Positions 1-10,453 of a stretch of DNA of 64,000 nucleotides are shown in pieces; the stretch's first letter is position 1, and each line of letters begins with the position of its first letter. Under the pieces are notes generated by a model. That model searched no databases, was not told the origin of the DNA, and was given only the letters and a program-made list of their open reading frames with translations. The position numbers were made by a program, and so were the translations under genes. This DNA is from Spongospora subterranea f. sp. subterranea. Lineage: Eukaryota > Endomyxa: Phytomyxea > Phytomyxea > Plasmodiophorida. Location of the stretch: contig JAUGWO010000180.1 in assembly GCA_049724395.1 (NCBI GenBank), positions 1 to 64,000 of the forward strand, in the 5' to 3' direction.

Positions 1-243
1 GGGGGTGCGTCGTCAATGAAATCCCGAAAGAACGCCTCCGTGTACGCATTGATGATATCAAAGGTGGCCGCTGACGAGGGCATCGAATTGACCATCAACA
101 GACAGCTCAAGCAGTTGACCACTTCTTCTGAGAAACGGACGAAACTCGGCAGCAGGCCGCTGAAAGTCAACTCGGTCTCAAGTACTAAAAATGCTTTCAA
201 ATGCGTTACGTTACATGTTTCTTTTGAGGCGATTACCATAAGT

Positions 244-1730
244 GCTGATCATGCCTGATTATCCCCCAGAGCCGTTCGTCCCTGTCAATGTCGTATCGAA
301 AATGCATTCAACTGCTTATCGACAGCAAAACCGGCGTCAAAGGGGAACCCCTCATCAATCGGCACGGGGTCTTGGTCAAGGATATATTCGGACGGCCAAT
401 GGTTGCCCAGGTGGCTGGAACGATCCCGCGATCGTTGCACAGTTACTGTCGGCGGTCAGCGGCATTCACTCTGCTCGACAGCAACGTGGCCAGTATCTCG
501 AGGCAATGCGCGATTGTCGGCATTGCCGAAGACCAAAAGGGCCAGTTGGGCAGGATGTGTCTTTCTATCGTGGTACTCCCTTGCTGTGGCGAAAGGGTAA
601 TCCCAAGGAGTCAGAGTTGCTGACAAATGCTGTGAAGCAGACGCAATCTCACCGGCCTCATTATATGCCAAAGGGCGATAACACCGTCTCCATGGGGACT
701 GATTTCAATGCGGACGCAATCCCTGATAAGCCATAAAAGCAGTGTGGGATTGATGATATGGACATGCCCCCATTGCCTGTAAACTGTTTCTGAGACCATG
801 AGGTCGGCTCGTTATCATTCGAGTCGATCAATTACGATCCGTGTATTGTCAACGATAATGGCACAGTTGAAGGGATATCTTGGATTATTCAGGGCAAAAG
901 CGATCACGTCCCGGTACTGTCACGCGACGGCACATAAGCCATTACACGTGTCCATATGAGCATCTGCCGTGTCTCGTTCATCTGACCGGCATTGCGAAGG
1001 TTTTTTATTCTGCTCGAAAGAGAATTTAACTGACCGCTTACATGAGAGCGCCATCTCCGCCCCGTGCTCCATTTACTGAACTGATTTCGTATTTACGTAT
1101 CAGGAGCGATTTAAATCAGTCTGTCTGAAGCTGTTCAAACGCGACGGTCCCTTTGGGAGCCATTCAAATCGTAAGACGGCGTATTTATTGGCGATCTGGG
1201 GAGGAGGTGAGGAAGGTGATACGATGCTGACCGCACGACACAAATCGTCAAACAGTGCAATGAAGTATCAGCAAGATGCCAAGTTTCTTTTAAGTGTTGC
1301 AGAGCGGAATCAACGGAACGTCAAGCAGGTCGTGTCGAAAATGGCGGCCCATCTACTGCCGCGATATTCAGATGGGACGATCTATCAATGCCTCCAACTC
1401 TAGTCGTGTCATGCGGTAGGATCGTTTGGCCACACACTTTATGATGACTGTTTGCGGTGTCACTGCATCTTTATCTAGGTATTGTCGATATCCGACATTG
1501 TTCGGACTACAATTGAGTACAGGACAACGCTCTCGACCCAGAAGCAGCCTTCCGAATGTATCGACAGCCTGACCGACCTTAATAAAGCAAATATCGGGAC
1601 ATCGCTCCATCGATATTTAGCAGACCTTGAAAAGCCAGATCTAACGTGGTTTGGCAATGCCACAGTCTCTTCAACGGCGGCTGATTCGAACGAGGAAGAA
1701 TCAGGATGTGAACAAGGCCCGGCACGATTT
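244..1730 (+). mobile_element. Crypton-like tyrosine-recombinase element, copy A (decayed)
   Basis: A decayed coding region whose pieces match copy B on the opposite strand (5545-3890). Translated fragments carry the hallmarks of eukaryotic tyrosine recombinases of the Crypton type. The box GSHSNRK-TAYLLAIWG lies near 1158-1200 and corresponds to the catalytic HxxR box. The segment ARHKSSNSAMKY follows, where the tyrosine is the likely nucleophile position. Upstream segments (about 300-620) match copy B residue for residue in stretches such as INRHGVLVKDIFGRPMVAQ. The copy is broken in several places and cannot encode a full protein. A DIRS/Ngaro-type recombinase cannot be excluded, but no reverse transcriptase or RNase H is visible nearby. 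The homology with copy B starts at about 244 and fades at about 1725. Confidence 0.7.
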
Positions 1731-1732
1731 TC

Positions 1733-2258
1733 GGTTTTTCAATATTTTACAATAATGCTGCTGAAACGCGCCATATCGGACGTTAAGGACATGTTTTATA
1801 AGAAAAAGATGGTGTAAGAAAACTACACCGGTTACCTTAATTAGTGTCAAACACAGTAATTGGGAAGTCCTTTTTTCGAGAATTACCTTATATAGTGTGA
1901 TACACTCTATATACGCGTTCACACTAAATTGGTGTAAGCGTGAATAGTGTAGTGTACACATGTATTGTGTGAGATAGTGTGTAGTTGATCAGACCCATCT
2001 GCGCAACACAGTCCACTACGCTACTTGCGCATACGGCAATGTACAGGGAAAGTTTTTCTTACAACCGACCTCAACCTATTTAGTGTGTATCACACGATAA
2101 CTAAATAGGTAAACACACTAGGTAATTAAGGTAACCGGTGTAAAAGTCATCATCGGACAACGGGTCTAAATGGATGAACGCACATATCCCGGGCCCCGAT
2201 AAAACATGTCGCACGTTTGAACAGCATTATTGTAAAATGATGGAAAACCGAAATCGTG
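1733..2258. repeat. Inverted repeat arms flanking a MITE
   Basis: Bases about 1733-1800 and 2198-2258 are imperfect reverse complements. Both contain a run reading ATTTTACAATAATGCTG in opposite orientation. They form the outer arms of a nested palindrome with the smaller element at 1824-2142 in its centre. The arms may be the ends of a larger fold-back element or the result of an inversion next to the Crypton-like copies. Confidence 0.6.
1824..2142. mobile_element. Small palindromic MITE-like element
   Basis: A 319-bp element bounded by perfect 20-bp terminal inverted repeats: TACACCGGTTACCTTAATTA at 1824-1843 and its exact complement at 2123-2142. The interior is AT-rich, full of GTGT/ACAC motifs, and holds further small hairpins, for example around 2075-2111. 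It has no coding capacity. I see no convincing target-site duplication, so the superfamily is open. Confidence 0.7.
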
Positions 2259-2399
2259 TCTTATTTGTTGATGACTATACACCTTACAGTGCACGAACAT
2301 TCTTTTGAGTTTATCTATCGACACTGGACCAGTTGTGGAGACTGTGGCATGCCAAACCACCTGAGCAGCCCGTGTCATGCTGTCATGCATTGTGGTCAT

Positions 2400-3430
2400 G
2401 CTGATTTTACAGTCACCTGAACTGATTTAACGTGTCAAATAAACCACACTTCTATTTATTCGATAGCCTCTCGTTTTTATCCTCCTTCTTCTTCTCCCAT
2501 CTTATGCTTCTTCTTTTCCTTCTTTCCCGCCCGTGACATTAGTGATCACCTTTCTTAAGGGCTTCCTGGCTCCACTTCGTCCTCCGATAATATCCGTTCT
2601 TCGATAATTCGATTTAGTCTGTTATTGAGCTGGCCTGAACGGTCGTTCTGCTTCCCTAGAACCCCCGACCGGTAATTGACCGAATGATATTGGCTACCAT
2701 CGTTTAGTTTGGGATTCGGGATGTCGCCGTCATCTCAGTCGCCAATGTGACCGACCAAAGACATTTGCGACTTCTGCGTCAGCGTTCTGGACGAAACGAA
2801 ATCGCCTCTTTCTTTGATCCTGATTGTTTTTGGCTTCTGTTATTACTTACTGTTTTTTAAATTTTCCTTATAAGGCCTTTGAGGTACTGTACCTAACCTC
2901 GAAGGCCGCTCCGCCCATCAGGTATAGTAGGTAACTTGGTGATTGATCCATTGATTTCCGGAGACCGATTTATCGATCAAGGACCTCTGAACTTCAATAA
3001 TTGGAATTACTTGCAATGGGAAATTATTTACCTTTCAAGTCCAGAGGGAAACCATCGGATGACTTCTTTGTTATCGCTGCAGCAAATACCGTTATATGTC
3101 AAGCCACATTACCGAATGGGGACATCATTGGCCCATCAGACCACACCCAAATTTCTTCTCAGTTTTAAATTTCTTCTCAGTCAATTGATTTAAGAGCACA
3201 AGTATCAACTGTCTAGTGGCCGCTCCGACCACTGTATTTCAAGGCTTAAGAAGAATCGACTGCAGCTTTGATATTTCAGGACTGTGACCCCCGAAACTGT
3301 AAAAAAAACTAGAGCAGACGATGGTGTTAGAAATGTCATTATCGGACAATGGGTCTGAATGGATGACCGCAATTCTTTTTGTTAAGTTCGGTAGGTTGTT
3401 TCTATAAAAGATGAAAGAAAATGAGGGCTA
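2400..3430. other. Gene-poor interval between element copies
   Basis: No coding region with recognisable similarity. It contains a pyrimidine-rich tract at about 2479-2530 and a short tandem repeat of TTTAAATTTCTTCTCAGT type at about 3150-3182. The block at about 3340-3376 is a near-copy of 2146-2183 (both read like CGGACAA-GGGTCT-AATGGATGA). An 85-codon open frame at 2936-3193 has no support. Confidence 0.5.
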
Positions 3431-3474
3431 GTGCGTGGTTTTACCTTTGGCCCAGTTTTCCTAAAAAAGTGCCA

Positions 3475-3640
3475 AGGGAACATCGGGACATTGCTCCATC
3501 GATACTTAGCAGACCTTGAAAAGCAAGATTCGGCGCAAATCACGGTCAATCTTTCTCCGAGGGCGCCTGCTTCGAACGATGGAGAATCAGAATGTGTGCA
3601 AGATCAGGCAGGCATCGAGGCGAAACGTCGTCGGCGTGGG
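3475..3640 (+). mobile_element. Crypton-like element fragment, copy C
   Basis: A short fragment whose translation (LLHRYLADLEKQDS, then NDGESECVQDQAG, then EAKRRRRG) matches the C-terminal tail of copies A and B. Only this tail is present, so it is a truncated relic. It sits on the plus strand immediately before copy B, which runs on the minus strand. Confidence 0.65.
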
Positions 3641-3889
3641 GAGATGAAAACCCCGGGCAATTCGCAAATCACAATATGTAGGAATAACAGACACTGACAA
3701 TATTTAGTCGGTCGCAGTTCAGTTGTGTTGACAGACTGTTCCTTTTCCAATGTAAACCTTCGCACGGAATGTAGAATGCGCGATGTTCGGATATCTGATA
3801 AAAAAATCACTCTGCGAGGATGCAAAATGATTGCATAGACAATTGAAAATCGGCGTCACCACATTCAAGAAAAGGGTCCTGGCGTTGGA

Positions 3890-5545
3890 GGTGAGGTCAC
3901 GCTGGTCGGCGACTGTTTGGTAAAATCTTAACAACCTGTTCGAGTTTATTGTAGGGCGCCAAGTTCTTAAACTGGTGGCAAACCGGTAGGTCGTCATCCC
4001 CACACCGACGACGTTTCGCCTCGCTGCCTGCCGGATCTTGCACACATTCTGATTCTCCATCGTTCGAAGCAGCCGCCCTTGAAGAAAGATTGACCTTGAT
4101 TTGCCCCGAATCTTGCTTTTCAAGCTCCGCTAAATATCGATAGAGCAATGTCCCGATATTTGCTTGTTGTTCAAGGTCGGTCAGGCTGTCGATACATTTG
4201 AAAAGCTGTTCTCGGGTCGAGAGCGTTGTCCTGTACTCAATTGTAGTCCCAATAATGTCGGATATCGACAATACCTCACATAACAATGCAGTGACACCGC
4301 AAACAATCATCATGAAGTGTGTGGCCAAACGATCCAACCGCATGACACGACTAGAGTTGGACGCATTGATAGATCGTCCCATCTGAACATCGCGGCATTA
4401 GATGGGGCGCCATTTCGACACGACCTGTTTGACGTTCCGTTGATTCCGCTCTGCAACACTTAACAGAAACTTGACATCTTGACGATACTTTATTGCACTG
4501 ATTGACGATTTGTGTCGTGCGCTAAGCATCGTATCACCTTCCTCACGTCCTCCCTAGATCGTCAATAAATACGCCGTTTTACGTTTTGAATGGCTCCCAA
4601 AGAGACCGTCGCGTTTGAACAGCTTCAGACAAACTGATTTGAAGTGCTCCTGATACGTTGAATACGAGATCACTTCCGTAAATTAACACGGCCGAGATGG
4701 CGCTCTCACGTGTTCAGTTAGATTCTCTGTCGAGCAGAATAACAATCCTTCGGCAATGCCGGTCAGATGAACGAGACACAGCAAGTGTCGTATTGGACAC
4801 AACTCGGGGACGTCGTTATCGGCCCATAGCATGAGAGTTACCGGGACGTGATCGCTTTTGCCCTGAATTATCCAAGAGATCCCTTCAACAGTGCCATCAT
4901 CGCTGACAATACACAGGTGGTAATTGATCGACTCGAATGATAACGAGCTGACCTCATCCTCTCTCAGAAACAATTTACAGGCAATCAGGGTCATTGTCCA
5001 TATCATCAAATCCCACACTGTGTTCTGGCTTATCAGATGCGTCCGCATTGAAATCAGTTTCCATGGAGACAGTGGAGTATCGCCCTTTGGCACATAATCA
5101 GGCCGGTCAATCTTGATCTGCTTCACAGCATTTGTCAGCAACTCTGACTCCTTGGGATTACCCTTTAGTCCAGCTCAGAAACATCCTCAGCTCGACAGCC
5201 AACTTTGTTATTTTGGAGTGCCACAATGAAAGACACATCCTGCCAACTGGCCCTTTTGGTCTTTAGCAATGCAGCGATCACATGTCTCAAGATACTGGCC
5301 ACGTTGCTGTCGAGCAGAGTGAATGCCGCTGACCGCCGACAGTAGCTGTGCAACGATCGCGGGATCGTTTCAGCCACCTTGGGCAACCATTGGCCGTCCG
5401 AATATATCCTTGACCAAGACCCCGTGCCGATTGATGAGGGGGTTTCCTTCAACGCCGATTTTGCTGTCGATAAGCAGTTGATCAGACTCGATCGACATTG
5501 ACGGGACGAACGGCTCTGGGGGATGATCCAGCATGATCAATCTGC
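3890..5545 (-). mobile_element. Crypton-like tyrosine-recombinase element, copy B (decayed)
   Basis: Inverted homologue of copy A. The best-preserved piece (about 5141-4683) reads FLREDEVSSLSFESI, then GKSDHVPVTLMLW, then ELCPIRHLLCLVHLTGI. This is the typical core of the Crypton-like tyrosine-recombinase family, with the first catalytic arginine in LREDE. The HSKRKTAYLLAIW box follows near 4600-4560. A Lys/Arg-rich tail (EAKRRRCGDDD) lies near 4020. The copy is broken in several places, like copy A, so neither is likely autonomous. Homology to copy A begins at about 5545, just inside the phrase encoding PPEPFVP. Confidence 0.75.
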
Positions 5546-5657
5546 GTGAGAAGGTCACTAGAAATGAGACTTGAACACACAACCAGGAATGGGTCTTGAA
5601 CACACAGATTTGCGCATTGCTTGAAGGTCACCCCGACCTTTATATTTACGATTAACC

Positions 5658-6047
5658 ATGGATCCCGACTCCGATCATGATGTCGCAGATCATGACTGGC
5701 TGGCAATCGCAATTGACATTAACGAGCCAGTAACGTTCAAAGACATCCGAACGGCGTTACCCGCACGACGCCATCTGGGATTTGATCACAGTGTACGAAC
5801 GCTCGATCCCCATCAGATGAGGCGACGTTACGCCAAATGTACATCGGTGCGATGTTTTGCTGAAGGAGAACACAATGTTTTTGTGGTGCTATTTATGCCA
5901 TCAATACTTGTACAGTTGATGGATATTCAGAAGTTTTTGATCAGAGGAAAACACCTCGCCATTATTGAGGCTGATGCCCTGCCCTCGCCAGCAAAAGAAA
6001 CTGTAATTCTCTTTATTTATAACACTACTACCAGTCAAATAATATAG
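5658..6047 (+). CDS. Hypothetical protein, 129 aa
   Basis: An open frame beginning MDPDSDHDVADHDWL just outside the 5' side of copy B. It has an acidic N-terminus and a hydrophobic middle (NVFVVLFMPSILVQLM). No family recognised. It may be a leftover N-terminal part of the neighbouring elements or a chance frame in a transposon-rich interval. Confidence 0.25.
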   Translation: MDPDSDHDVADHDWLAIAIDINEPVTFKDIRTALPARRHLGFDHSVRTLDPHQMRRRYAKCTSVRCFAEGEHNVFVVLFMPSILVQLMDIQKFLIRGKHLAIIEADALPSPAKETVILFIYNTTTSQII

Positions 6048-6394
6048 ATATTTAGCGACTACCACGGACCTCCACGAGGGACTACCATGTGCTACCAGAG
6101 CCGAGCCGGCTACCAGATGTAGCCGGAACCGGAACCTGCCTTTGAACGATTTGTGTCACGGGGCGTGACGCAACTACGCTGGGGATGGCGATTTTCGTTA
6201 TTCTTAGATGAGTCAGATCATTATCATTGTAGAATAAGCCATTACTATTTTTAGGCAACTTTACACAGAATCCAGCGGGGAATGACGCGAAACCGATCAA
6301 GTAGGACGCTGTAAAAACATTTTGCGTACTACCAGCGGCTACCCTTAATAATAGCACTATATTGTTCGGATTTTGGGTACTTGTTAAATGCTGA

Positions 6395-8160
6395 ATGAAG
6401 GATGATCCTCAGGTCAATAGTCCTATTAAGCGCAAGATCAAAGAATTGATGGATGAAGACCCCCACCGAACTCCCAAAGTTGTCGAAAAACATTTTCTCG
6501 GTGTCACAGGACACTGGAGTTTGGGGAACTGGAAATTACTCCAATGCCTACGCTCCAGCAAAATCAAAGCGTTGTCAAGCGATTTAGGCGAGACAACGGG
6601 CAAATCGACACGCTTGATGCAGTTTGGACGAAACTTGCAACAGTCACGCCAGCTGTGGTATGGGAAGAACAGGCCCCTCATGATGCTTTGATTTTCGGCG
6701 TTGACGACCGTGGCGGTGGCGTCGTTGTTGGTGTCGATTCCGACACACGTCCTTTCCGCATCAGTTGAGATTCATCTTCATCGAACTTGATGCACTACTG
6801 ACTCTGCATTTCCAGGCTTGACTTGTAAGGGCCTTCTGACCAAGTTTATTGAAATAGTCAGAGCAAACCCTGACGTTCATGTCTTGTGCCATATGGACAC
6901 AACGTTCAAGACAAACAGGGTTTCATATCCGGTATTCGTTGTCGGGTATTCTGGTTTCGCGGGAGTATCCACCTGTTGTCGATGGGCATTTGCTCCACAA
7001 GACAGCAGAGAGAATGTGAATACGCGCTGTTATCACTCAAAAACATATTTCTTGAAAAATGTGATTTCAATTTCGTCCCCGACTTTAACGTGGGCGATGC
7101 TGATGGAGTTCAGATCAACGCCGTAAGCAGTGTGTTCAAAACTTGTTAATACCTCATGTTCTTTTTTCATCCGCTCAAAATGTATGTCTTCACCCTTTGT
7201 TGTAATTTCAACTGATGAGGCGACAATCACAGTGTTGGGACCATCGCGATGGCGTTCGTTGGGACGAATGGGAAATCATTTCCCATGATATTTATTCGCT
7301 ACATCTGTCGGGCAGCGAAATCGATTTCGTTCAGAAGTCCAATATCATTATCAACCGCTGGCGCGACGCCACGAGTCCTCCTGCAGTCCAGCGGTTTGCA
7401 CAGTATTTTGAAGCTCAATGGCTACATGGTAGGTTCTCGCTATGGGCTGTGCATTATACGGAACCAGGACGATCGTCTACCAACAACCCCAATGAAGGTT
7501 TTAACGCTCGGATCAAGGAGGTACATCGTAATTCGTCTTTCATCAGGCGCTGCAACTGACTGTTATATTTCAGGCATTGGGCAGACGTTGATTGCACATC
7601 CCACAACTTGTGGAAGAAGCTATAGGTGAAACGTTCGATTATTTTCGGATTCACTTCGTCATAATTGTCCGAAAATAATCGAACGTTTCATTTATCACCA
7701 ATGGCATCGAAAACGTATCATTTTGCGGTTCAACAAACTAAGATCCGGGGGACTACCTCATTATCGATTGATTGAAAACGGTAGGGAGGTGCTGGTATCT
7801 CAGTTCGAGCATCCATTGGTGGATGAGGAGGACGGACTCGACAATGCGGATTTTTCTGCAATCAAAAAGGTCACCGATAACAGAAATTTTCTACGAATGG
7901 AGCGCGTTGGCTTGCCATTTGATGGTTGGTTAGTCTCAGTTGATCCACGCAACTGTAATTGCCAATATTTTTTCAGGTTTGGCATTTTCGTGGCGGCATG
8001 TGGAAGGAGTTCCTGCACCGGTCGAACGGTTGGTAAACCGGTCAATACCAGTAAACCGGTGGCGCCTCGGTCGCATTCACCGAAATGTTAATGGAACTTG
8101 CTCGAGGCCGTGGTGTTGCCATCCAGGGTCCGGAGCCAAATCGCCGAAACCGTGATCCAG
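6395..8160 (+). mobile_element. Mutator-like (MULE) transposase, decayed
   Basis: Successive fragments in several frames give a MULE transposase in the correct order. A DNA-binding-like N-terminal part lies at 6395-6770 (EDPHRTPKVVEKHF, then IDTLDAVWTKL). The DDE core starts at about 6880-7130, with MDTTFKTN (first Asp), GYSGF, HLLSMGICS and NVGDADGVQ (second Asp region). The block STNNPNEGFNARIKE near 7475-7530 matches the conserved region containing the catalytic Glu. A SWIM-type zinc finger at about 7940-8020 reads DPRNCNCQYFF followed by a displaced RH. The third SWIM ligand appears lost and the frame changes there. Some frame changes could be short introns, but together they indicate a decayed copy. 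Its terminal repeats were not found. Confidence 0.75.
7627..7690. repeat. Perfect 23-bp hairpin inside the MULE
   Basis: Arms 7627-7649 and 7668-7690 are exact reverse complements (core CGTTCGATTATTTTCGGA) separated by an 18-nt loop. It lies between the catalytic block and the SWIM part of the transposase, just after TATAG and starting GTGAAACG, so it may fall within an intron. Confidence 0.85.
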
Positions 8161-8318
8161 TCGCTGGACCTGCGCTGCAGTTGGAGTAATTATTAACCTA
8201 ATAAACCGTCGCCATTGCAATCCAGCAATTCAACTGCGAAAATGACTTTCGAATGTCCATTATCATCCAGGTAGCAGCAATGGAATTGGATACCGGCACC
8301 TCAATATCGTTTTCGACC

Positions 8319-8546
8319 AATTCGAAACAGAGTACAACCACATCGAAACAGAGTACAACCACATCGAAACAGAGTACAACCACATCGAAACAGAGTACAA
8401 CCACATCGAAACAGAGTACAACCACATCGAAACAGAGTACAACCACATCGAAACAGAGTACAACCACATCGAAACAGAGTACAACCACATCGAAACAGAG
8501 TACAACCACATCGAAACAGAGTACAACTACAACCACATCGAAACAG
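8319..8546. repeat. 21-bp minisatellite, about 10.5 copies
   Basis: Tandem units of ACATCGAAACAGAGTACAAC plus C run from 8319, almost without variation. A short ACAACC insertion precedes the final partial copy. The unit is a multiple of three, so the plus-strand frame starting at 8253 stays open and encodes Thr/Ser/Lys/Gln repeats (TTSKQST). Whether that frame is part of a gene is unknown. Confidence 0.95.
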
Positions 8547-8627
8547 TCCTGTGTGTTCGACGTACAGTGGCGATCACCTCAAACCGACAAGTCCGTGACT
8601 GTGCACCACCTTGACAGTGTCTACCTA

Positions 8628-9386
8628 GGGCTGGGTGTTGCCGCAATAATCAGTTTGACGCGTGAGCCAAATAATATTCACGACCCACTGTAGATAGGGC
8701 TGGGTGTTGCCGCAATAATCAGTTTGACGCGTGAGCCAAATAATATTCACGACCCACTGTAGATAGGGCTGGGTGTTGCCGCAATAATCAGTTTGACGCG
8801 TGAGCCAAATAATATTCACGACCCACTGTAGATAGGGCTGGGTGTTGCCGCAATAATCAGTTTGACGCGTGAGCCAAATAATATTCACGACCCACTGTAG
8901 ATAGGGCTGGGTGTTGCCGCAATAATCAGTTTGACGCGTGAGCCAAATAATATTCACGACCCACTGTAGATAGGGCTGGGTGTTGCCGCAATAATCAGTT
9001 TGACGCGTGAGCCAAATAATATTCACGACCCACTGTAGATAGGGCTGAGTGTTGCCGCAATAATCAGTTTGACGCGTGAGCCAAATAATATTCACGACCC
9101 ACTGTAGATAGGGCTGGGTGTTGCCGCAATAATCAGTTTGACGCGTGAGCCAAATAATATTCACGACCCACTGTAGATAGGGCTGGGTGTTGCCGCAATA
9201 ATCAGTTTGACGCGTGAGCCAAATAATATTCACGACCCACTGTAGATAGGGCTGGGTGTTGCCGCAATAATCAGTTTGACGCGTGAGCCAAATAATATTC
9301 ACGACCCACTGTAGATAGGGCTGGGTGTTGCCGCAATAATCAGTTTGACGCGTGAGCCAAATAATATTCACGACCCACTGTAGATA
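8628..9386. repeat. 69-bp minisatellite, 11 copies
   Basis: Eleven head-to-tail 69-bp units start with GGGCTGGGTGTTGCCGCAAT. The only difference I noticed is one G-to-A in the unit at 9042. The near identity implies recent expansion or active homogenisation. Sixty-nine is 23 codons, and the minus strand stays open right through (9470-8625, a repeating PYLQWVVNIIWLTRQ motif). The plus strand has a stop in each unit. Confidence 0.97.
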
Positions 9387-9411
9387 GGGTTCCTTGCCAA
9401 CGGTCCGGACA

Positions 9412-10435
9412 ATGTCGGTCACGTCCGAATCCAACGATGACACCCAATGGGTTTCCGATGACAATTTCACATTGCTGGAGGATATGCAGAAAAATAACCA
9501 GAACGAATCGAGGCAGCGACGGTCAATGCGAGCTGTAATACGACCGCGCCAGAGTGCATTATACGATAATTGTCTAGTGCTTTCTGTTGAAGGGAACCCG
9601 CTATGTCGTTTACAGAGAAAGAGGTGTCAATGGTATATTGAAAAGCAACTAGCCGATGTTGTATCAGAACAGCCAAACCTTGTAATAAGATTGCGTTTTA
9701 ATGCTAAAGGAGGTTGGATGAAGTTCCCCAAATCCGATTAAATATATGTTCATTTGCGTTTTAGGACCACAGGTCGAGGACGGGTTTCCACTAGCGACAA
9801 AATTCAATATATGTGTGCGATGTGGTGGCGAAAAGGAGCTTCTCCGATCCTACGTCGTCCCGTCCTGTTATAGAAAAGAACTCCCCGAAGCGATTACCTC
9901 TCATCAGTGCCACGATATCACCCTACTTTGTTTGGATTGCTATGAGGTCTGGGCAACAGCTCATACCTCGCTGCGGAAACAGATCTGCAAGGACCTTGGG
10001 GTGCCAATGGACGGAATTCGCCAAGGGCCGGCACCCGATCAGCAGCTGTCAAAAGCAGTGCAAGCTGCACGAACATTGATCCGCGTTGACCGACTCCCTG
10101 AAGAAAGAAAACAACAGCTCTTCAGGTAAATATTGCACATTTACAGTTCATTAGTTTATATTGATTACGATCTCAGAATTGTAGCGGATTTTCTCAAAAT
10201 TGATGAACTTCCCGATCGCGAACAGCTACTTTCTTTGATTGAAAGTTATGGCAGTGTGAAGTCCCAAAATGATTCGAGCGTGTTCATTTCTCACGGAAAG
10301 CTTGTAATTGATGCAGTCGAAGATGTATCCGCATTCGTAAAAATGTGGAGACGCCATTTCATCGACAGTATGCAACCTAAATTTTTGCCAGAATATTGGA
10401 CCGTAGATTATGGATTCAACCATGATACGCAGTGA
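9412..10435 (+). CDS. EXD2 C-terminal-domain protein (no exonuclease domain)
   Basis: Three exons, 9412-9712, 9765-10125 and 10177-10435, with introns of 52 and 51 nt, give 306 residues. The protein matches the C-terminal half of EXD2 (3'-5' exonuclease domain-containing protein 2). The blocks in order are NPLCRLQRKRCQWYIEKQLA, the paired-cysteine motif NICVRCGGEKEL, VVPSCYRKELPE, HDITLLCLDCYE, and the C-terminal MWRRHFIDSMQPKFLPEYW. The two CxxC pairs suggest a metal-binding site. The DEDD 3'-5' exonuclease domain that precedes this part in animal EXD2 is absent. Upstream lie the minisatellites and the MULE. The start chosen is the first ATG after the 69-bp repeats (MSVTSESNDD). Catalytic function is unknown; the family assignment is strong. 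Confidence 0.85.
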
Positions 10436-10453
10436 TTAAATTAATGAATACCA

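Noticed and set aside
8319-9386. Possible CRISPR-like arrays
   Set aside because: Units are strictly tandem with no variable spacers, in a eukaryotic context; they are minisatellites.
8625-9470. 281-codon minus-strand frame as a gene
   Set aside because: It consists almost only of the 69-bp repeat, which is open by unit length alone; no unique sequence supports a protein. Kept as a finding, not a CDS.
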